NCBI RefSeq assembly: GCF_000963705.1
Contig: NZ_LAJY01000014.1
Location: 1 to 24,329 of the forward strand
Source: Elstera litoralis
GTDB taxonomy: Bacteria; Pseudomonadota; Alphaproteobacteria; Elsterales; Elsteraceae
Direction: 5' to 3'
DNA: 24,329 nucleotides
The notes under the pieces are model-generated. The model ran no database searches, was not told where the DNA came from, and saw only the letters and a program-made list of their open reading frames with translations. Position numbers and translations under genes: made by a program. Positions within the stretch are counted from its first letter, which is position 1, and each line of letters begins with the position of its first letter. Positions 1 to 8,175 of this stretch are shown one piece after another.

Positions 1-1234
1 TCGTCTTGCCCCGTCGCTGGCTATCGCCCGCACGGAATTGCTGCGCCTGAACAAGGATTACGCGCTGGATGTCGATCCCGATGCGCGCGTCGGTGATTTG
101 CCGGTTGGCTTGCAGCAGCGGGTTGAGATTCTGAAAGCCCTATATCGCGGTGCGGAAATCCTCATCCTCGACGAGCCGACGGGCGTGCTGACGCCCCAAG
201 AAGCCGATCATCTATTTCGGATTCTGCGCACGCTGAAGGCCGAAGGCAAAACCATCCTGCTCATCACCCACAAGCTGCGCGAAATCATGGACGCAACCGA
301 TAGCGTGACCGTGATGCGCGGCGGCGCGGTGGTCGGCACGGTGAAGACCGCCGACACGGATAAGGCACAACTCGCGGAAATGATGGTGGGCCGCAAGGTC
401 AACCTCAGCATCGCGAAAGCTGACCGCGCGCCGGGGCCGGTAGTGCTGGAAGCGAAAAACATTCGCCTCGTGGACCGGCGCGGCGTAACGCTGCTGCACG
501 ATCTGAGTTTCGACGTGCGCGCGGGCGAAATCGTCGGCGTTGCCGGGGTGTCGGGCAACGGCCAGTCGGAATTACTCGATATTCTCGCAGGCATTCGCGG
601 CCAAACCTCCGGCGAACTGCTCTACCACGGCACACCGCTGCCCGCCCTCTCGGGCACCGAAGCCGCGCGGCGGCGCAGCCAGCGCATCGCCCATGTGCCC
701 GAAGACCGCATGACGATGGGGCTGGTGAAACCCTTCCCCGCCTATGAAAGCGCTATTCTCGGCTATCACCATGACGCGGAGTTGCAGGGGGATAAAGGCA
801 TCTCCCGCCTATTGTTCGACCGCAACAAGCTGATCGCCCGCACCGAAAATTTCATGGCGGAATTCGATGTGCGCCCGCCCGATCCGCTGTTGCGGACCTC
901 GCTGTTTTCCGGCGGCAATCAGCAGAAAATCGTCCTGGCGCGGGAAATCCACCGCGACCCGGATTTGCTGCTGATCGGCCAGCCGACGCGGGGGGTGGAT
1001 ATCGGTGCCATCGAGTTTATCCACCGCCGCATTGTTGAATTGCGCGACGCGGGTAAAGCCGTTTTGCTGGTCTCGGTAGAGTTGGATGAAATCTTATCCT
1101 TGGCGGATCGAATCATTGTGATGGCCTGCGGAAAAATCACCGGCATAATTCCCCGCGCCGAGGCGGACGAGCGCCGCCTGGGGCTGATGATGGCCGGGGA
1201 GTCGAATGCGCGCGCCGCAGGAGACGCGGCATGA
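1..1234 (+). CDS. Nucleoside ABC transporter ATP-binding protein (BmpA/Nup type), 5' truncated
   Basis: This is the cytoplasmic ATPase of an importer of the basic-membrane-protein (BmpA)/Nup class. The frame is open to the left edge, so the start and the first Walker A lie outside; the family is about 500 residues with two fused ATPase domains. Domain 1 keeps Walker B ILILDEPTGVL and the His-loop LLITHKL. Domain 2 has a degenerate Walker A (GVSGNGQSELL, no GKS/T), signature LFSGGNQQK and a non-canonical Walker B (LLIGQPTRGVD). This asymmetry is usual for RbsA/NupA-like ATPases. The stop overlaps the next start by ATGA. Two permeases and nucleoside salvage enzymes follow, so the substrate is inferred to be nucleosides. 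The lipoprotein binding component, expected upstream, is not seen here. Confidence 0.9.
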   Translation, partial: RLAPSLAIARTELLRLNKDYALDVDPDARVGDLPVGLQQRVEILKALYRGAEILILDEPTGVLTPQEADHLFRILRTLKAEGKTILLITHKLREIMDATDSVTVMRGGAVVGTVKTADTDKAQLAEMMVGRKVNLSIAKADRAPGPVVLEAKNIRLVDRRGVTLLHDLSFDVRAGEIVGVAGVSGNGQSELLDILAGIRGQTSGELLYHGTPLPALSGTEAARRRSQRIAHVPEDRMTMGLVKPFPAYESAILGYHHDAELQGDKGISRLLFDRNKLIARTENFMAEFDVRPPDPLLRTSLFSGGNQQKIVLAREIHRDPDLLLIGQPTRGVDIGAIEFIHRRIVELRDAGKAVLLVSVELDEILSLADRIIVMACGKITGIIPRAEADERRLGLMMAGESNARAAGDAA

Positions 1235-2331
1235 GCGCCCCCCGCCTCACCAGCCTACCGCGCTGGGTCGATCTCGGGCTACTGCCCTTCCTCAACCTCT
1301 CGGCGGCCTTGATCGTCTCCGGGCTGGTCATTGCGCTGATCGGCGAAAATCCTTTCGAAGCCTTGGTTATTCTCGTGAATGGCGCGGTCGGCTATCAGGA
1401 AGCCATCGGCTATACGCTGCATTACGCGACGAACTTCATGTTCACGGGATTGGCGGTTGCGGTCGCCTTTCACGCCGGGTTGTTCAATATCGGCGGCGAG
1501 GGGCAAGCCTATGTGGCGGGGCTCGGCGTCGCGCTCGTCTGCTTGGGATTGCCCGGCTGGCCCTGGTGGGCCGTGCTGCCGCTGGCCATGATCGCCGCGA
1601 TTACCTGTGGCGCGGCCTGGGCGATTATCCCCGGCTATTTGCAGGCAGCGCGCGGCAGCCATGTGGTCGTGACGACGATCATGTTCAACTTCCTCGCCAC
1701 CGCCTTCATGACCTGGATGCTGGTGGATGTGATCCGCGCCGATGGCCAGCAAGCGCCGCAATCGGCGGCTTTCCCGCCCTCGACGCATTTACCGACGATT
1801 CAGGATATGGGGGCTTTTCTGGGGCTCGACCTGCCCCGCATGCCGCTGAATCTGGGTTTCTTTCTGGCAATCCTCACCGCTATCCTCGTTTACCTCTACA
1901 TTTGGCACACGCGCTGGGGCTATGAGCTGCGCACGGTCGGCACCAACGAGACGGCGGCCGTTTACGCGGGTATGCCGGTGCCGCGCCTGATTATCGTGGC
2001 GATGGTGATTTCGGGCGCGCTCGCGGGCCTGTCGGCCATCAATGAGGTGATGGGCGTGCAGCATCGGCTGGTGATGAATTGGACCGGCGGCGTCGGCTAT
2101 GTCGGTATCGCCGTCGCCCTGATGGGCCGGAACCACCCGGTCGGGATTGCGCTATCGGCGCTGCTGTTCGGCGCGCTCTATCAGGGCGGCTCCGATCTGG
2201 CCTTCGAAATTCCCGCCATTACGCGCGAGATGATCGTCGTCATCCAGGGGCTCGTTATCCTCTTCTGCGGCGCGCTGGAAAACCTGTTCCGCGCGCCGTT
2301 GGAAGCCTATTTCAAACCGAAAAGCGCTTAA
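1231..2331 (+). CDS. Nucleoside ABC transporter permease 1 (BPD_transp_2 family)
   Basis: This is an integral inner-membrane permease of 366 residues, with about eight to ten hydrophobic segments separated by short charged loops. It belongs to the branched-chain-amino-acid/ribose-type permease family as used in Nup/BmpA nucleoside importers. The region with GLFNIGGEGQAYVAGLG (about residues 87-103) and the cytoplasmic loop with RTVGTNETAAVYAGM (about 233-247) are typical: the GxN/GEG segment and the conserved cytoplasmic loop contact the ATPase. It starts inside the ATPase stop codon (ATGA), which suggests translational coupling. A second, shorter permease follows after 12 bases, so the channel is expected to be a heterodimer. 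Nucleoside specificity comes from gene context only. Confidence 0.9.
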   Translation: MSAPRLTSLPRWVDLGLLPFLNLSAALIVSGLVIALIGENPFEALVILVNGAVGYQEAIGYTLHYATNFMFTGLAVAVAFHAGLFNIGGEGQAYVAGLGVALVCLGLPGWPWWAVLPLAMIAAITCGAAWAIIPGYLQAARGSHVVVTTIMFNFLATAFMTWMLVDVIRADGQQAPQSAAFPPSTHLPTIQDMGAFLGLDLPRMPLNLGFFLAILTAILVYLYIWHTRWGYELRTVGTNETAAVYAGMPVPRLIIVAMVISGALAGLSAINEVMGVQHRLVMNWTGGVGYVGIAVALMGRNHPVGIALSALLFGALYQGGSDLAFEIPAITREMIVVIQGLVILFCGALENLFRAPLEAYFKPKSA

Positions 2332-2343
2332 GGGAGGCCGGAA

Positions 2344-3306
2344 ATGGATATGCTCGTTTCCATGCTCGACGCCACCTTCCGCGTGGCAACGCCGCTGGTG
2401 TTAGCCGGATTGGCGGGGCTGTTTTCCGAACGCTCCGGCGTCGTCGATATCGGGCTTGAGGGCAAGATGCTGGCGGCGGCCTTTGCGGGCGGATCGGTTG
2501 CCTTCATTGCGGCAGACCCTTGGGTGGGGCTGCTGGCGGCGATGCTGACCGCCTGGGGGCTGTCGATGGTGCATGCTTTTGCCTGCGTTACCCATAACGG
2601 CAATCAGATGGTTTCCGGCATGGCGATCAACATCGTCGCCGCCGGGATCACGCCAACGCTGGCAAGCGCTTGGTTCCACGAGGGCGGGCGCACGCCGGTG
2701 CTGCCGACGGAAGGGCGCTTCCGGCCCATCGACCTGCCCTTGGCCGAAACCGTCAAAGACGTGCCGATCTTCGGGCAGCTCTATAGCGACGTGATCTCCG
2801 GCCACACCGCCCCCGTCTATCTGACCGCGCTGATCGTGCCGCTGGTCGCCTATATCCTCTATAAAACTCGCTTCGGGCTGCGCCTGCGCGCTGTGGGCGA
2901 TAATCCGCACGCGCTCGATACCGCCGGGGTCAGCGTCGCGCGCACGCGCTATCTGGCGCTCTCCTGCAATGGGCTGCTCTGCGGCATGGCGGGGGGCTAT
3001 CTCTCCATCGCGCAATCGAGCGGATTCTTGCAGGATATGACCGCCGGGAAAGGCTATCTCGCGCTGGCCGCCCTGATCTTCGGCAAGTGGAAGCCCTGGC
3101 CGACCCTCTTCGCCTGCCTGCTCTTCGCCTTTACCGACGCGCTGCAAGTGCGCCTTCAGGGCGTGGCCCTGCCAGTGATCGGCGAAGTCTCGGTGCAGTT
3201 CATCCAGGCCGTGCCCTATATTCTCACCGTCCTGCTGCTGGCTGGGTTCGTCGGAAAAGCCGTCGCACCGAAAGCCATCGGCCTGCCCTATGTGAAGTCC
3301 CGATGA
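2344..3306 (+). CDS. Nucleoside ABC transporter permease 2 (BPD_transp_2 family)
   Basis: This is the second inner-membrane permease of the importer, 320 residues and highly hydrophobic. It resembles NupQ/YufQ-type partners: an early motif SGVVDIGLEGKMLAAAFAGG (about residues 31-50) and a cytoplasmic loop LRLRAVGDNPHALDTAGVSV (about 179-198) match the corresponding elements of permease 1. The start is backed by a good ribosome-binding site (GGGAGG about 8 bases upstream). The stop overlaps the cytidine deaminase start by ATGA, which ties transport to catabolism in one transcript. Confidence 0.9.
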   Translation: MDMLVSMLDATFRVATPLVLAGLAGLFSERSGVVDIGLEGKMLAAAFAGGSVAFIAADPWVGLLAAMLTAWGLSMVHAFACVTHNGNQMVSGMAINIVAAGITPTLASAWFHEGGRTPVLPTEGRFRPIDLPLAETVKDVPIFGQLYSDVISGHTAPVYLTALIVPLVAYILYKTRFGLRLRAVGDNPHALDTAGVSVARTRYLALSCNGLLCGMAGGYLSIAQSSGFLQDMTAGKGYLALAALIFGKWKPWPTLFACLLFAFTDALQVRLQGVALPVIGEVSVQFIQAVPYILTVLLLAGFVGKAVAPKAIGLPYVKSR

Positions 3307-3725
3307 CCGACCCAATCGATTTCAAAGCCCTGGTTGCCGCCGCGATGGACATCCGTAGCCGTGCCTATGCGCCCTATTCGAACTATCACGTCGGCGCGGC
3401 CCTGCTGACGCCGAGCGGGAAAATCTTCGTCGGCGCGAATGTTGAGAACGCCGCCTATCCGCAAGGCGCCTGCGCCGAAACCTGCGCCATCGGCACGATG
3501 ATCGCGGGCGGCGAGCGGCGGTTGACAGCCGTTGCCGTCATCGGCTCCGGCCCCGATCTCTGCACGCCGTGCGGCGGTTGCCGCCAGCGCCTGTTCGAGT
3601 TCGGCCCGGCGGAAACCCCGGTGGCGATTGCGGCCGCAGATGGGACGTTCGAGGTGATTACGCTGGGCGAATTACTGCCCCGCGCCTTCGGTCCCAATCA
3701 TCTACCCGATGCGCCCCCGGCATGA
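3303..3725 (+). CDS. cdd: Cytidine deaminase
   Basis: It hydrolytically deaminates cytidine and deoxycytidine to uridine and deoxyuridine in the cytoplasm. At 140 residues it has the length of the small homotetrameric class. The zinc site is visible: CAE (Cys57, catalytic Glu59) and PCGGCRQ (Cys90, Cys93), the three-cysteine arrangement of tetrameric CDAs. The NVENAAYPQG stretch (47-56) is the nucleoside-binding strand. I chose the ATG at 3303 because it overlaps the permease stop (ATGA) and gives the standard N-terminus; the frame stays open further upstream, but only as a shadow of the permease gene. Its own stop overlaps the DUF1491 start in the same way. It is the step that converts imported cytidine into substrates for phosphorolysis. 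Confidence 0.95.
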   Translation: MTDPIDFKALVAAAMDIRSRAYAPYSNYHVGAALLTPSGKIFVGANVENAAYPQGACAETCAIGTMIAGGERRLTAVAVIGSGPDLCTPCGGCRQRLFEFGPAETPVAIAAADGTFEVITLGELLPRAFGPNHLPDAPPA

Positions 3726-4057
3726 GCGGTGGCCTCACCACCGATTTTTGGCTGCGCGCCCATATTCGGCGCTGGAACGACCGGGGCATCTCGATGATGG
3801 TTCGCCATAAGGGCGACCCGCAGGCGGGTGCCGTGCTCGTGGTCATCAATCAGGGCGCGATCGGCTGCACTGTTTTGACCCAAACCCGCACGCTGGAGGG
3901 GGAAAAGGCGTGGCTGCGCGCGTCCGGCCCCGATCCCATCCCCGAAGCCGACGCCGAAGAAACCATCACCCGTGCCCGCCTTAGAGATCCCGACCTTTGG
4001 GTCGTGGAGATCGACGACCGCGAGGGCCGCCACCCGTTTGAGGAGCCGATTCTATGA
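3722..4057 (+). CDS. DUF1491 family protein
   Basis: This is a small soluble protein of 111 residues of unknown function. I recognise it as DUF1491 from the N-terminal LTTDFWLRAHIRRWNDRGIS, a following beta-rich segment (AGAVLVVINQGAIGCTVLTQ) and the C-terminal DPDLWVVEIDDREGRHPFEE. The family is, to my knowledge, mainly alphaproteobacterial. There is no signal peptide or membrane segment. It is locked into the operon by ATGA overlaps on both sides (with cdd and with the purine nucleoside phosphorylase), so it is almost certainly co-translated with nucleoside salvage enzymes. That is suggestive context but does not assign a role. Confidence 0.85.
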   Translation: MSGGLTTDFWLRAHIRRWNDRGISMMVRHKGDPQAGAVLVVINQGAIGCTVLTQTRTLEGEKAWLRASGPDPIPEADAEETITRARLRDPDLWVVEIDDREGRHPFEEPIL

Positions 4058-4875
4058 GCCTGGACCCAACCGCAGCGATTAACACGATCCGCGCCAAAGC
4101 CCCCGGCTTTACGCCGCGCGTCGCTATCATTTTAGGTTCGGGGTTGGGCGGGTTGGCCGATCAAATCGAAAACCCGATTGTTATTCCGTATACCGAGATT
4201 CCCGGCTTTCCGCGCTCCACCGTCGCGGGGCATTCGGGCGAGCTGGTGCTGGGCCATTTAGGCGGCGTTGCCGTTGCCGGGTTCAAGGGCCGCAAGCACG
4301 TCTATGAGGGCGAGGGGCTCGCGGGCATGGCGGTGCCGATCCGGGCGATGAAGGGGCTGGGGGCCGAGCTTCTGATCGTCACCAATGCGGCGGGCTCGCT
4401 GCGGCTCGATTTGGAGCCGGGCCAACTGATGCTGATGGCCGATCACATCAATCTGATGAACGGCAATCCGCTGATCGGCCCGAACGATGAGACCATCGGC
4501 CCGCGCTTTCCCCCAATGGCCAATGCCTATGATGCCGCCATCCGCGCCAAGCTGCGCGCAACGGCGGAAGGTCTAGGGATTCCCCTGCAAGAGGGTACCT
4601 ATATCGCCGTCACCGGCCCCTGCTTCGAGACCCCCGCCGAGATTAGGGCCTTTCAGCGCTTGGGCGCGGATGCGGTTGGGATGAGCACGGTGCCGGAAGT
4701 TATTCTCGCGCGCCATTGCGGTTTAACCGTCGCTGGGGTATCAGCCATCACCAACCTTGGTGAAGGTCTCAGCGATACCGCCCTAAGCCATGCCCACACG
4801 CTGGCCTTGGCGGGGCAAGCCGGGAAAGACCTAACCCGGCTGGTCATCGCCTTTCTGGAGGATTTCGGGACATGA
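4054..4875 (+). CDS. punA: Purine nucleoside phosphorylase (trimeric, inosine/guanosine type)
   Basis: It cleaves purine (deoxy)nucleosides with phosphate to the free base and (deoxy)ribose-1-phosphate. At 273 residues it is the length of the trimeric PNP class. Residues equivalent to the human enzyme line up with a constant offset of about nine from Phe191 on: Ser29 in GSGLGG and His60 in GHSGE (phosphate), Arg80, Asn111 in TNAAGSL, Phe191-Glu192 in GPCFETPAE, Met210 in GMSTVPE and Asn234 in ITNLGEG. Asn at the last position is the known marker for 6-oxopurine (inosine/guanosine) preference. It overlaps DUF1491 upstream and deoC downstream by ATGA. The symbol punA is chosen by class; deoD would imply the hexameric enzyme, which this is not. 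Confidence 0.93.
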   Translation: MSLDPTAAINTIRAKAPGFTPRVAIILGSGLGGLADQIENPIVIPYTEIPGFPRSTVAGHSGELVLGHLGGVAVAGFKGRKHVYEGEGLAGMAVPIRAMKGLGAELLIVTNAAGSLRLDLEPGQLMLMADHINLMNGNPLIGPNDETIGPRFPPMANAYDAAIRAKLRATAEGLGIPLQEGTYIAVTGPCFETPAEIRAFQRLGADAVGMSTVPEVILARHCGLTVAGVSAITNLGEGLSDTALSHAHTLALAGQAGKDLTRLVIAFLEDFGT

Positions 4876-5637
4876 GCCTGACGGAAACCGCCGCGCGCGC
4901 GCTGGCCCTGCTGGACCTGACCTCGCTGAACGATACGGATACGGACGCAACTATCCGCGCCCTCTGCGAAAAGGCCGTCACCCCGGCCGGGCCGGTGGCG
5001 GCGATCTGCATCTATGGGCCGTTCGTGGCACTCGCCAATGGGTTGCTCGATCAGCGCATCGGGCTTGCGACCGTGGTGAATTTCCCCGAAGGCACCCAAG
5101 AGCGCAAAACCATCGAGACCGACATTAAGGCGGCGCTGGTGGCCGGGGCCGACGAGATTGATCTGGTGTTCCCGTGGCAGGCGTTTTTTGTCGGGCAAGC
5201 GGACTTTCGCGCGCGATATTGTCGCGGCGGCGCGGGCCGTGTGCCCAACCGGCGTGATTTTGAAGGTTATTCTGGAAACCGGCGCTTTGGCGAACCCCAC
5301 CGCCATCCGCGAGGCGTCGGAAGCCGCCATTCTGTCGGGCGCGGATTTCCTCAAAACCTCCACCGGCAAAACCCCGGTTGGGGCGACGCTGGAGGCCGCG
5401 CGCATCATGCTCTCGGTCATTCACGATATGGACCCGGAAGTGGGCTTCAAAGCCTCGGGCGGCGTGCGCACAATCGCCGATGCCAGCGCCTATCTGGCCG
5501 TGGCCGACGAGATCATGGGGCCAGCTTGGGCGACGCCGGAAACCTTCCGGTTCGGGGCCTCCTCACTGCTGGACGATCTGCTGCGCACCCTGGGGCATAC
5601 GGCCCCCACGACAGAACCATCACGCGCTTCTTACTGA
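4872..5637 (+). CDS. deoC: Deoxyribose-phosphate aldolase, frameshifted (likely sequence error)
   Basis: It splits 2-deoxyribose-5-phosphate into acetaldehyde and glyceraldehyde-3-phosphate, the last step of deoxynucleoside catabolism. The N-terminal part runs in one frame to EIDLVFPWQAF, then the homology moves to the +1 frame. Reading the T6 run at 5184-5189 as T5 restores a 254-residue enzyme continuing FLSGKRTFARDIVAAARAV. The corrected protein has Asp97, the Schiff-base lysine in KTSTGK (Lys161), the second lysine in GFKASGGVRT (Lys193) and the C-terminal catalytic Tyr (ends RASY). All key residues lie intact on either side of the shift, which argues against decay. Without correction the first frame stays open by chance into deoA and simulates a 586-residue fusion. 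It overlaps the PNP gene by ATGA; deoA follows after 8 bases. Confidence 0.9.
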
Positions 5638-5645
5638 GATTTGAC

Positions 5646-6968
5646 ATGAGCTTTCTTCCGCAAGAGTTAATCCGCAAAAAGCGCGACGGCAACGCCCTGA
5701 CCGCCGAGGAAATCGCCTTTATCGTCCAGGGGATCACGACGGGCAGCATGGCCGACGAGCAGGTCGGGGCCTTTGCGATGGCGGTGTTCTTTCAAGGCAT
5801 GAGCATGGACGAGCGCATTGCGCTGACCTGCGGCATGCGCGACAGCGGCACCGTGCTCGATTGGAAGCCGCAAAACCTCGGGCGGCCCGTGGTCGATAAA
5901 CATTCGACCGGGGGGGTCGGCGATAAAGTCAGCCTCATGCTCGCGCCGATTGTGGCCGCCTGCGGGGCGGCGGTGCCGATGATCTCCGGGCGCGGGCTCG
6001 GCCATACCGGCGGCACGCTGGATAAGCTGGAGAGCATTCCCGGCTATAACGCCGTGCCCTCGCCCGAGCTTTTCGCCAAAGTGACGAAGCAGGTCGGCTG
6101 CGCCATCATCGGCCAAACCAGCGCGATGGCCCCCGCCGATAAACGCCTCTACGGCATCCGCGACGTGACGGCGACGGTCGAATCGATCCCGCTGATTACC
6201 GCCTCGATCCTCTCGAAAAAACTCGCCGCCGGGCTCGACGCCCTGGTGATGGACGTGAAGTTCGGCTCCGGCTCCTTCATGGGGGCGCTGGACCGCTCGC
6301 GCGAACTTGCGCAAAGCATCGTTACCGTCGCCAACGGTGCGGGCTGCCCAACGCGGGCGCTGCTGACCGATATGAACGAGGTGCTCGGCACGACAGCGGG
6401 CAATGCTGTGGAAGTGGTGGAAGCGCTCGATTATCTCAGCGGCACCCGCCGCGAGCCGCGCTTGCACGCCGTCACCATTGCGCTTGCCGCCGAAATGCTA
6501 CTGGCGAGTAAGCTTGCGGGCGATCTGAGCGAGGCGGAAGCCAAAGCCGAAGCGGCACTCGCCTCCGGGGCCGCCGCCGAGATTTTCGCGCGCATGGTCG
6601 TTGCCCTCGGCGGCCCTGCCGATCTTTTTTGAGAAGCAGGCCTTCTATCTGCCGCTTCCCGCCCTGACCGTCGATATCCCCGCCTCGCGCGCCGGGATCG
6701 TGACGGCGATCGACACGCGCGAGATTGGCCTTGCCGTGGTCGCCATCGGCGGCGGGCGCACCCGCTCCGCCGATCCGGTCGATCCGCTGGTCGGGCTAAC
6801 GGAGATCGTCGCCTTGGCGCTTCGGTCGGCCCCGGCCAGCCGCTCGCCCGCCTGCATGTGCGCGATGCCGCCCAAGCCGCGCGGGCAACAGCGATGGTTC
6901 AGGCGGCGGTCACGATTGGCGATACGGCTCCGACGCGCGGGCCGATTGTGGCGGAACGGCTGGGGTAG
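5646..6968 (+). CDS. deoA: Thymidine phosphorylase, two frameshifts (likely sequence errors)
   Basis: It converts thymidine or deoxyuridine plus phosphate to base plus 2-deoxyribose-1-phosphate. VDKHSTGGVGDKVSL and SGRGLGHTGGTLDKLESIPG are the phosphorylase family signatures, and SAMAPADKRLYGIRD is the active-site loop. As read, the frame stops early at GGPADLF. Homology continues one frame over (FEKQAFYLPLPALTVDI, then GLAVVAIGGGR) and switches back after TEIVAL into GASVGPGQPLARLHVRDAAQ, ending at TAG 6966-6968. Reading T6 at 6625-6630 as T5 and GG at 6816-6817 as GGG yields a continuous 440-residue protein, the same length as E. coli DeoA. I therefore call the full span one gene. The last salvage gene here, it faces the parE-like gene convergently, 10 bases away. 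Confidence 0.88.
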
Positions 6969-6977
6969 GTTTCGGGG

Positions 6978-7286
6978 TTAGTCAGGCGTTGGCGTCGTCA
7001 AAAGGCGAAGCCAATCCTGGCGACCATCGAGAACTCGGACAATTTCGATCCGGTCGGGTTCGATGCGATACAGAAGCACCGTTTGATCGCAGGGGAAAAA
7101 GCGCAAGCCCGGTTCGATGTCGTTATGCGCACGACCAAGTTGCGGTAATTTCTGCAAATGGCCGCAGACGGCCAGAAGCCGCTGAAGCGCCGTGCGGGCA
7201 GCCGCTCTGCCATAATTTTCTTCCAAATACTCCCGCAGAACCAACAGGTCACGCTCGGCAAGATCAAGAATAATCAGCGGAAGCAT
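6978..7286 (-). CDS. ParE/RelE-superfamily toxin
   Basis: This is a 102-residue protein of the ParE/RelE fold: an N-terminal strand and helix (LIILDLAERDLLVLREYLEE), a central LPQLGR turn, strands with GLRFFPCDQTVLLYRIE, and a final strand IEIVRVLDGRQDWLRLL. ParE members poison DNA gyrase and RelE members cleave mRNA. Sequence alone favours the ParE-like/plasmid-stabilisation branch but cannot settle the target. The start chosen (7286) makes ATG overlap the antitoxin stop as TAATG, a typical coupled toxin-antitoxin arrangement; a longer reading upstream would run across the antitoxin gene and is rejected. It is convergent with deoA. Confidence 0.85.
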   Translation of the reverse strand: MLPLIILDLAERDLLVLREYLEENYGRAAARTALQRLLAVCGHLQKLPQLGRAHNDIEPGLRFFPCDQTVLLYRIEPDRIEIVRVLDGRQDWLRLLTTPTPD

Positions 7287-7540
7287 TACGGAATATCGGT
7301 GTAGCGGGCCATTAAATCCCGAAAAACATCCTCCGCAGGCCGCCCCGGACCACTCTCCACCCCCTCGCGCCACAGGCGGCGGATTTCTTCCTTAGCTTGG
7401 ACCGGATCGTACCAAGTTTCCAAGGCCGCCCGCGCTGCCGCTGTGACGGTCGGATAAGTCCCCGCATCGACCGACGCCTGAAGCTTCGCGGCGGTGGCGC
7501 TGTCGATTGTCACGGTCAGGGTTTGGGTCGGCGCGGTCAT
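7286..7540 (-). CDS. ParD-like antitoxin
   Basis: This 84-residue protein has an N-terminal ribbon-helix-helix pattern (LTVTIDSATAAKLQASVDAG then YPTVTAAARAALETW) expected to bind its own promoter. A charged C-terminal tail (AKEEIRRLWREGVESGPGRP) would wrap the toxin. This is the standard ParD/CopG-like antitoxin plan. It lies upstream of and overlaps the toxin gene, so the two form one transcript in which antitoxin is made first. Autorepression from the short gap at 7541-7584 is expected from the family, not shown. Confidence 0.85.
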   Translation of the reverse strand: MTAPTQTLTVTIDSATAAKLQASVDAGTYPTVTAAARAALETWYDPVQAKEEIRRLWREGVESGPGRPAEDVFRDLMARYTDIP

Positions 7541-7551
7541 GCCTCAGTGAA

Positions 7552-7582
7552 GCACAGGAAGCCCAAAAACGCCAGCCTGTGC
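7552..7582. other. Inverted repeat upstream of the ParD-like gene
   Basis: GCACAGG at 7552-7558 pairs with CCTGTGC at 7576-7582, giving 7 bp with a 17-base loop. It fills most of the gap between the OmpA-lipoprotein stop and the antitoxin start. It could be the operator for the ribbon-helix-helix antitoxin or a weak hairpin ending the upstream transcript; there is no T-tract. Confidence 0.3.
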
Positions 7583-7584
7583 CC

Positions 7585-8175
7585 CTATTGCAGCGTCACC
7601 GTCACCCGCCGATTGCGCGGCTCGGCGACGCCATCCGGGGTGGGGATCAGCGGGTTGCGCTTACCGTGGGAGGAGATGGCAACGCTCGCTTGATTGAGGT
7701 TTCCCTCGGCCAAGCGCTTCGCCACCGCCTCCGCCCGCTCGCGGGAGAGAGCGAGGTTCAGCGCGTCCGAGCCGGTGGCGTCGGCATGGCCAGTGACTTC
7801 CAAATGCGGGAAGGGGCGTAGCGAGAGTTCCGCCAGAATCGTCGGGATTAGGGCGGCGGACTCAGCCGTCAGCGTCGCCGTGCCGCTTTCGAAATAGAGA
7901 ATATAATTCACCGGCGGCACCGGCAGGGCCGCCAGCGCACTTCCCCAGGTTTCACGGATCGCCGCTTCCGTCAGCACCGTGGGTGCGGCGGGAGAGCCGC
8001 CCTTTGTGTCGAAGCGGGTCGATTGCAACGGCGCGTCGAGAAGTTGGGTCGCCCCGCCCGCCTCGACCGCGACCTTGCCGACACGCCCGCCGTCTTCGGG
8101 CAACAGGGCGATGGTGGTTTGCCCGGCGCAGCCCGCGAGCAGCAGCAGCGCCGCGAAAAGAAGAGACTTATTCAT
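7585..8175 (-). CDS. OmpA-family lipoprotein
   Basis: This 196-residue envelope protein has a lipoprotein signal peptide with lipobox LAGC (Cys16), so it is predicted to be lipidated and membrane-anchored. The C-terminal half is an OmpA-like peptidoglycan-binding domain: ILYFESGTATLTAESAALI, then LEVTGHADATGSDALNLALS and SRERAEAVAKRL, ending EPRNRRVTVTL. These keep the conserved Asp/Arg that contact diaminopimelate. The N-terminal region (about 17-90) has no recognised domain. The start overlaps the stop of the upstream FecR-domain gene by 8 bases, so the two are co-translated. It probably tethers something to the cell wall; the partner is unknown. Confidence 0.87.
   Translation of the reverse strand: MNKSLLFAALLLLAGCAGQTTIALLPEDGGRVGKVAVEAGGATQLLDAPLQSTRFDTKGGSPAAPTVLTEAAIRETWGSALAALPVPPVNYILYFESGTATLTAESAALIPTILAELSLRPFPHLEVTGHADATGSDALNLALSRERAEAVAKRLAEGNLNQASVAISSHGKRNPLIPTPDGVAEPRNRRVTVTLQ

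Noticed and set aside
2401..3315. Long minus-strand open frame (304 codons) opposite permease 2
   Set aside because: It is a codon-bias shadow of a high-GC gene: rich in Gln/His/Arg/Gly, no domain, no ribosome-binding site, and fully antisense to a clear permease.
5184..5189. Programmed frameshifting or transcript slippage in deoC and deoA
   Set aside because: Six T is short for efficient slippage, no stimulatory structure is evident, and the same +A/T, -G/C pattern recurs in unrelated genes. Sequencing error is simpler.
4872..6632. A natural DeoC-DeoA fusion protein of 586 residues
   Set aside because: The middle (about 5190-5645 in this frame) has no relation to either enzyme, while the rest of DeoC is intact in the +1 frame with its own stop and deoA has its own start at 5646.
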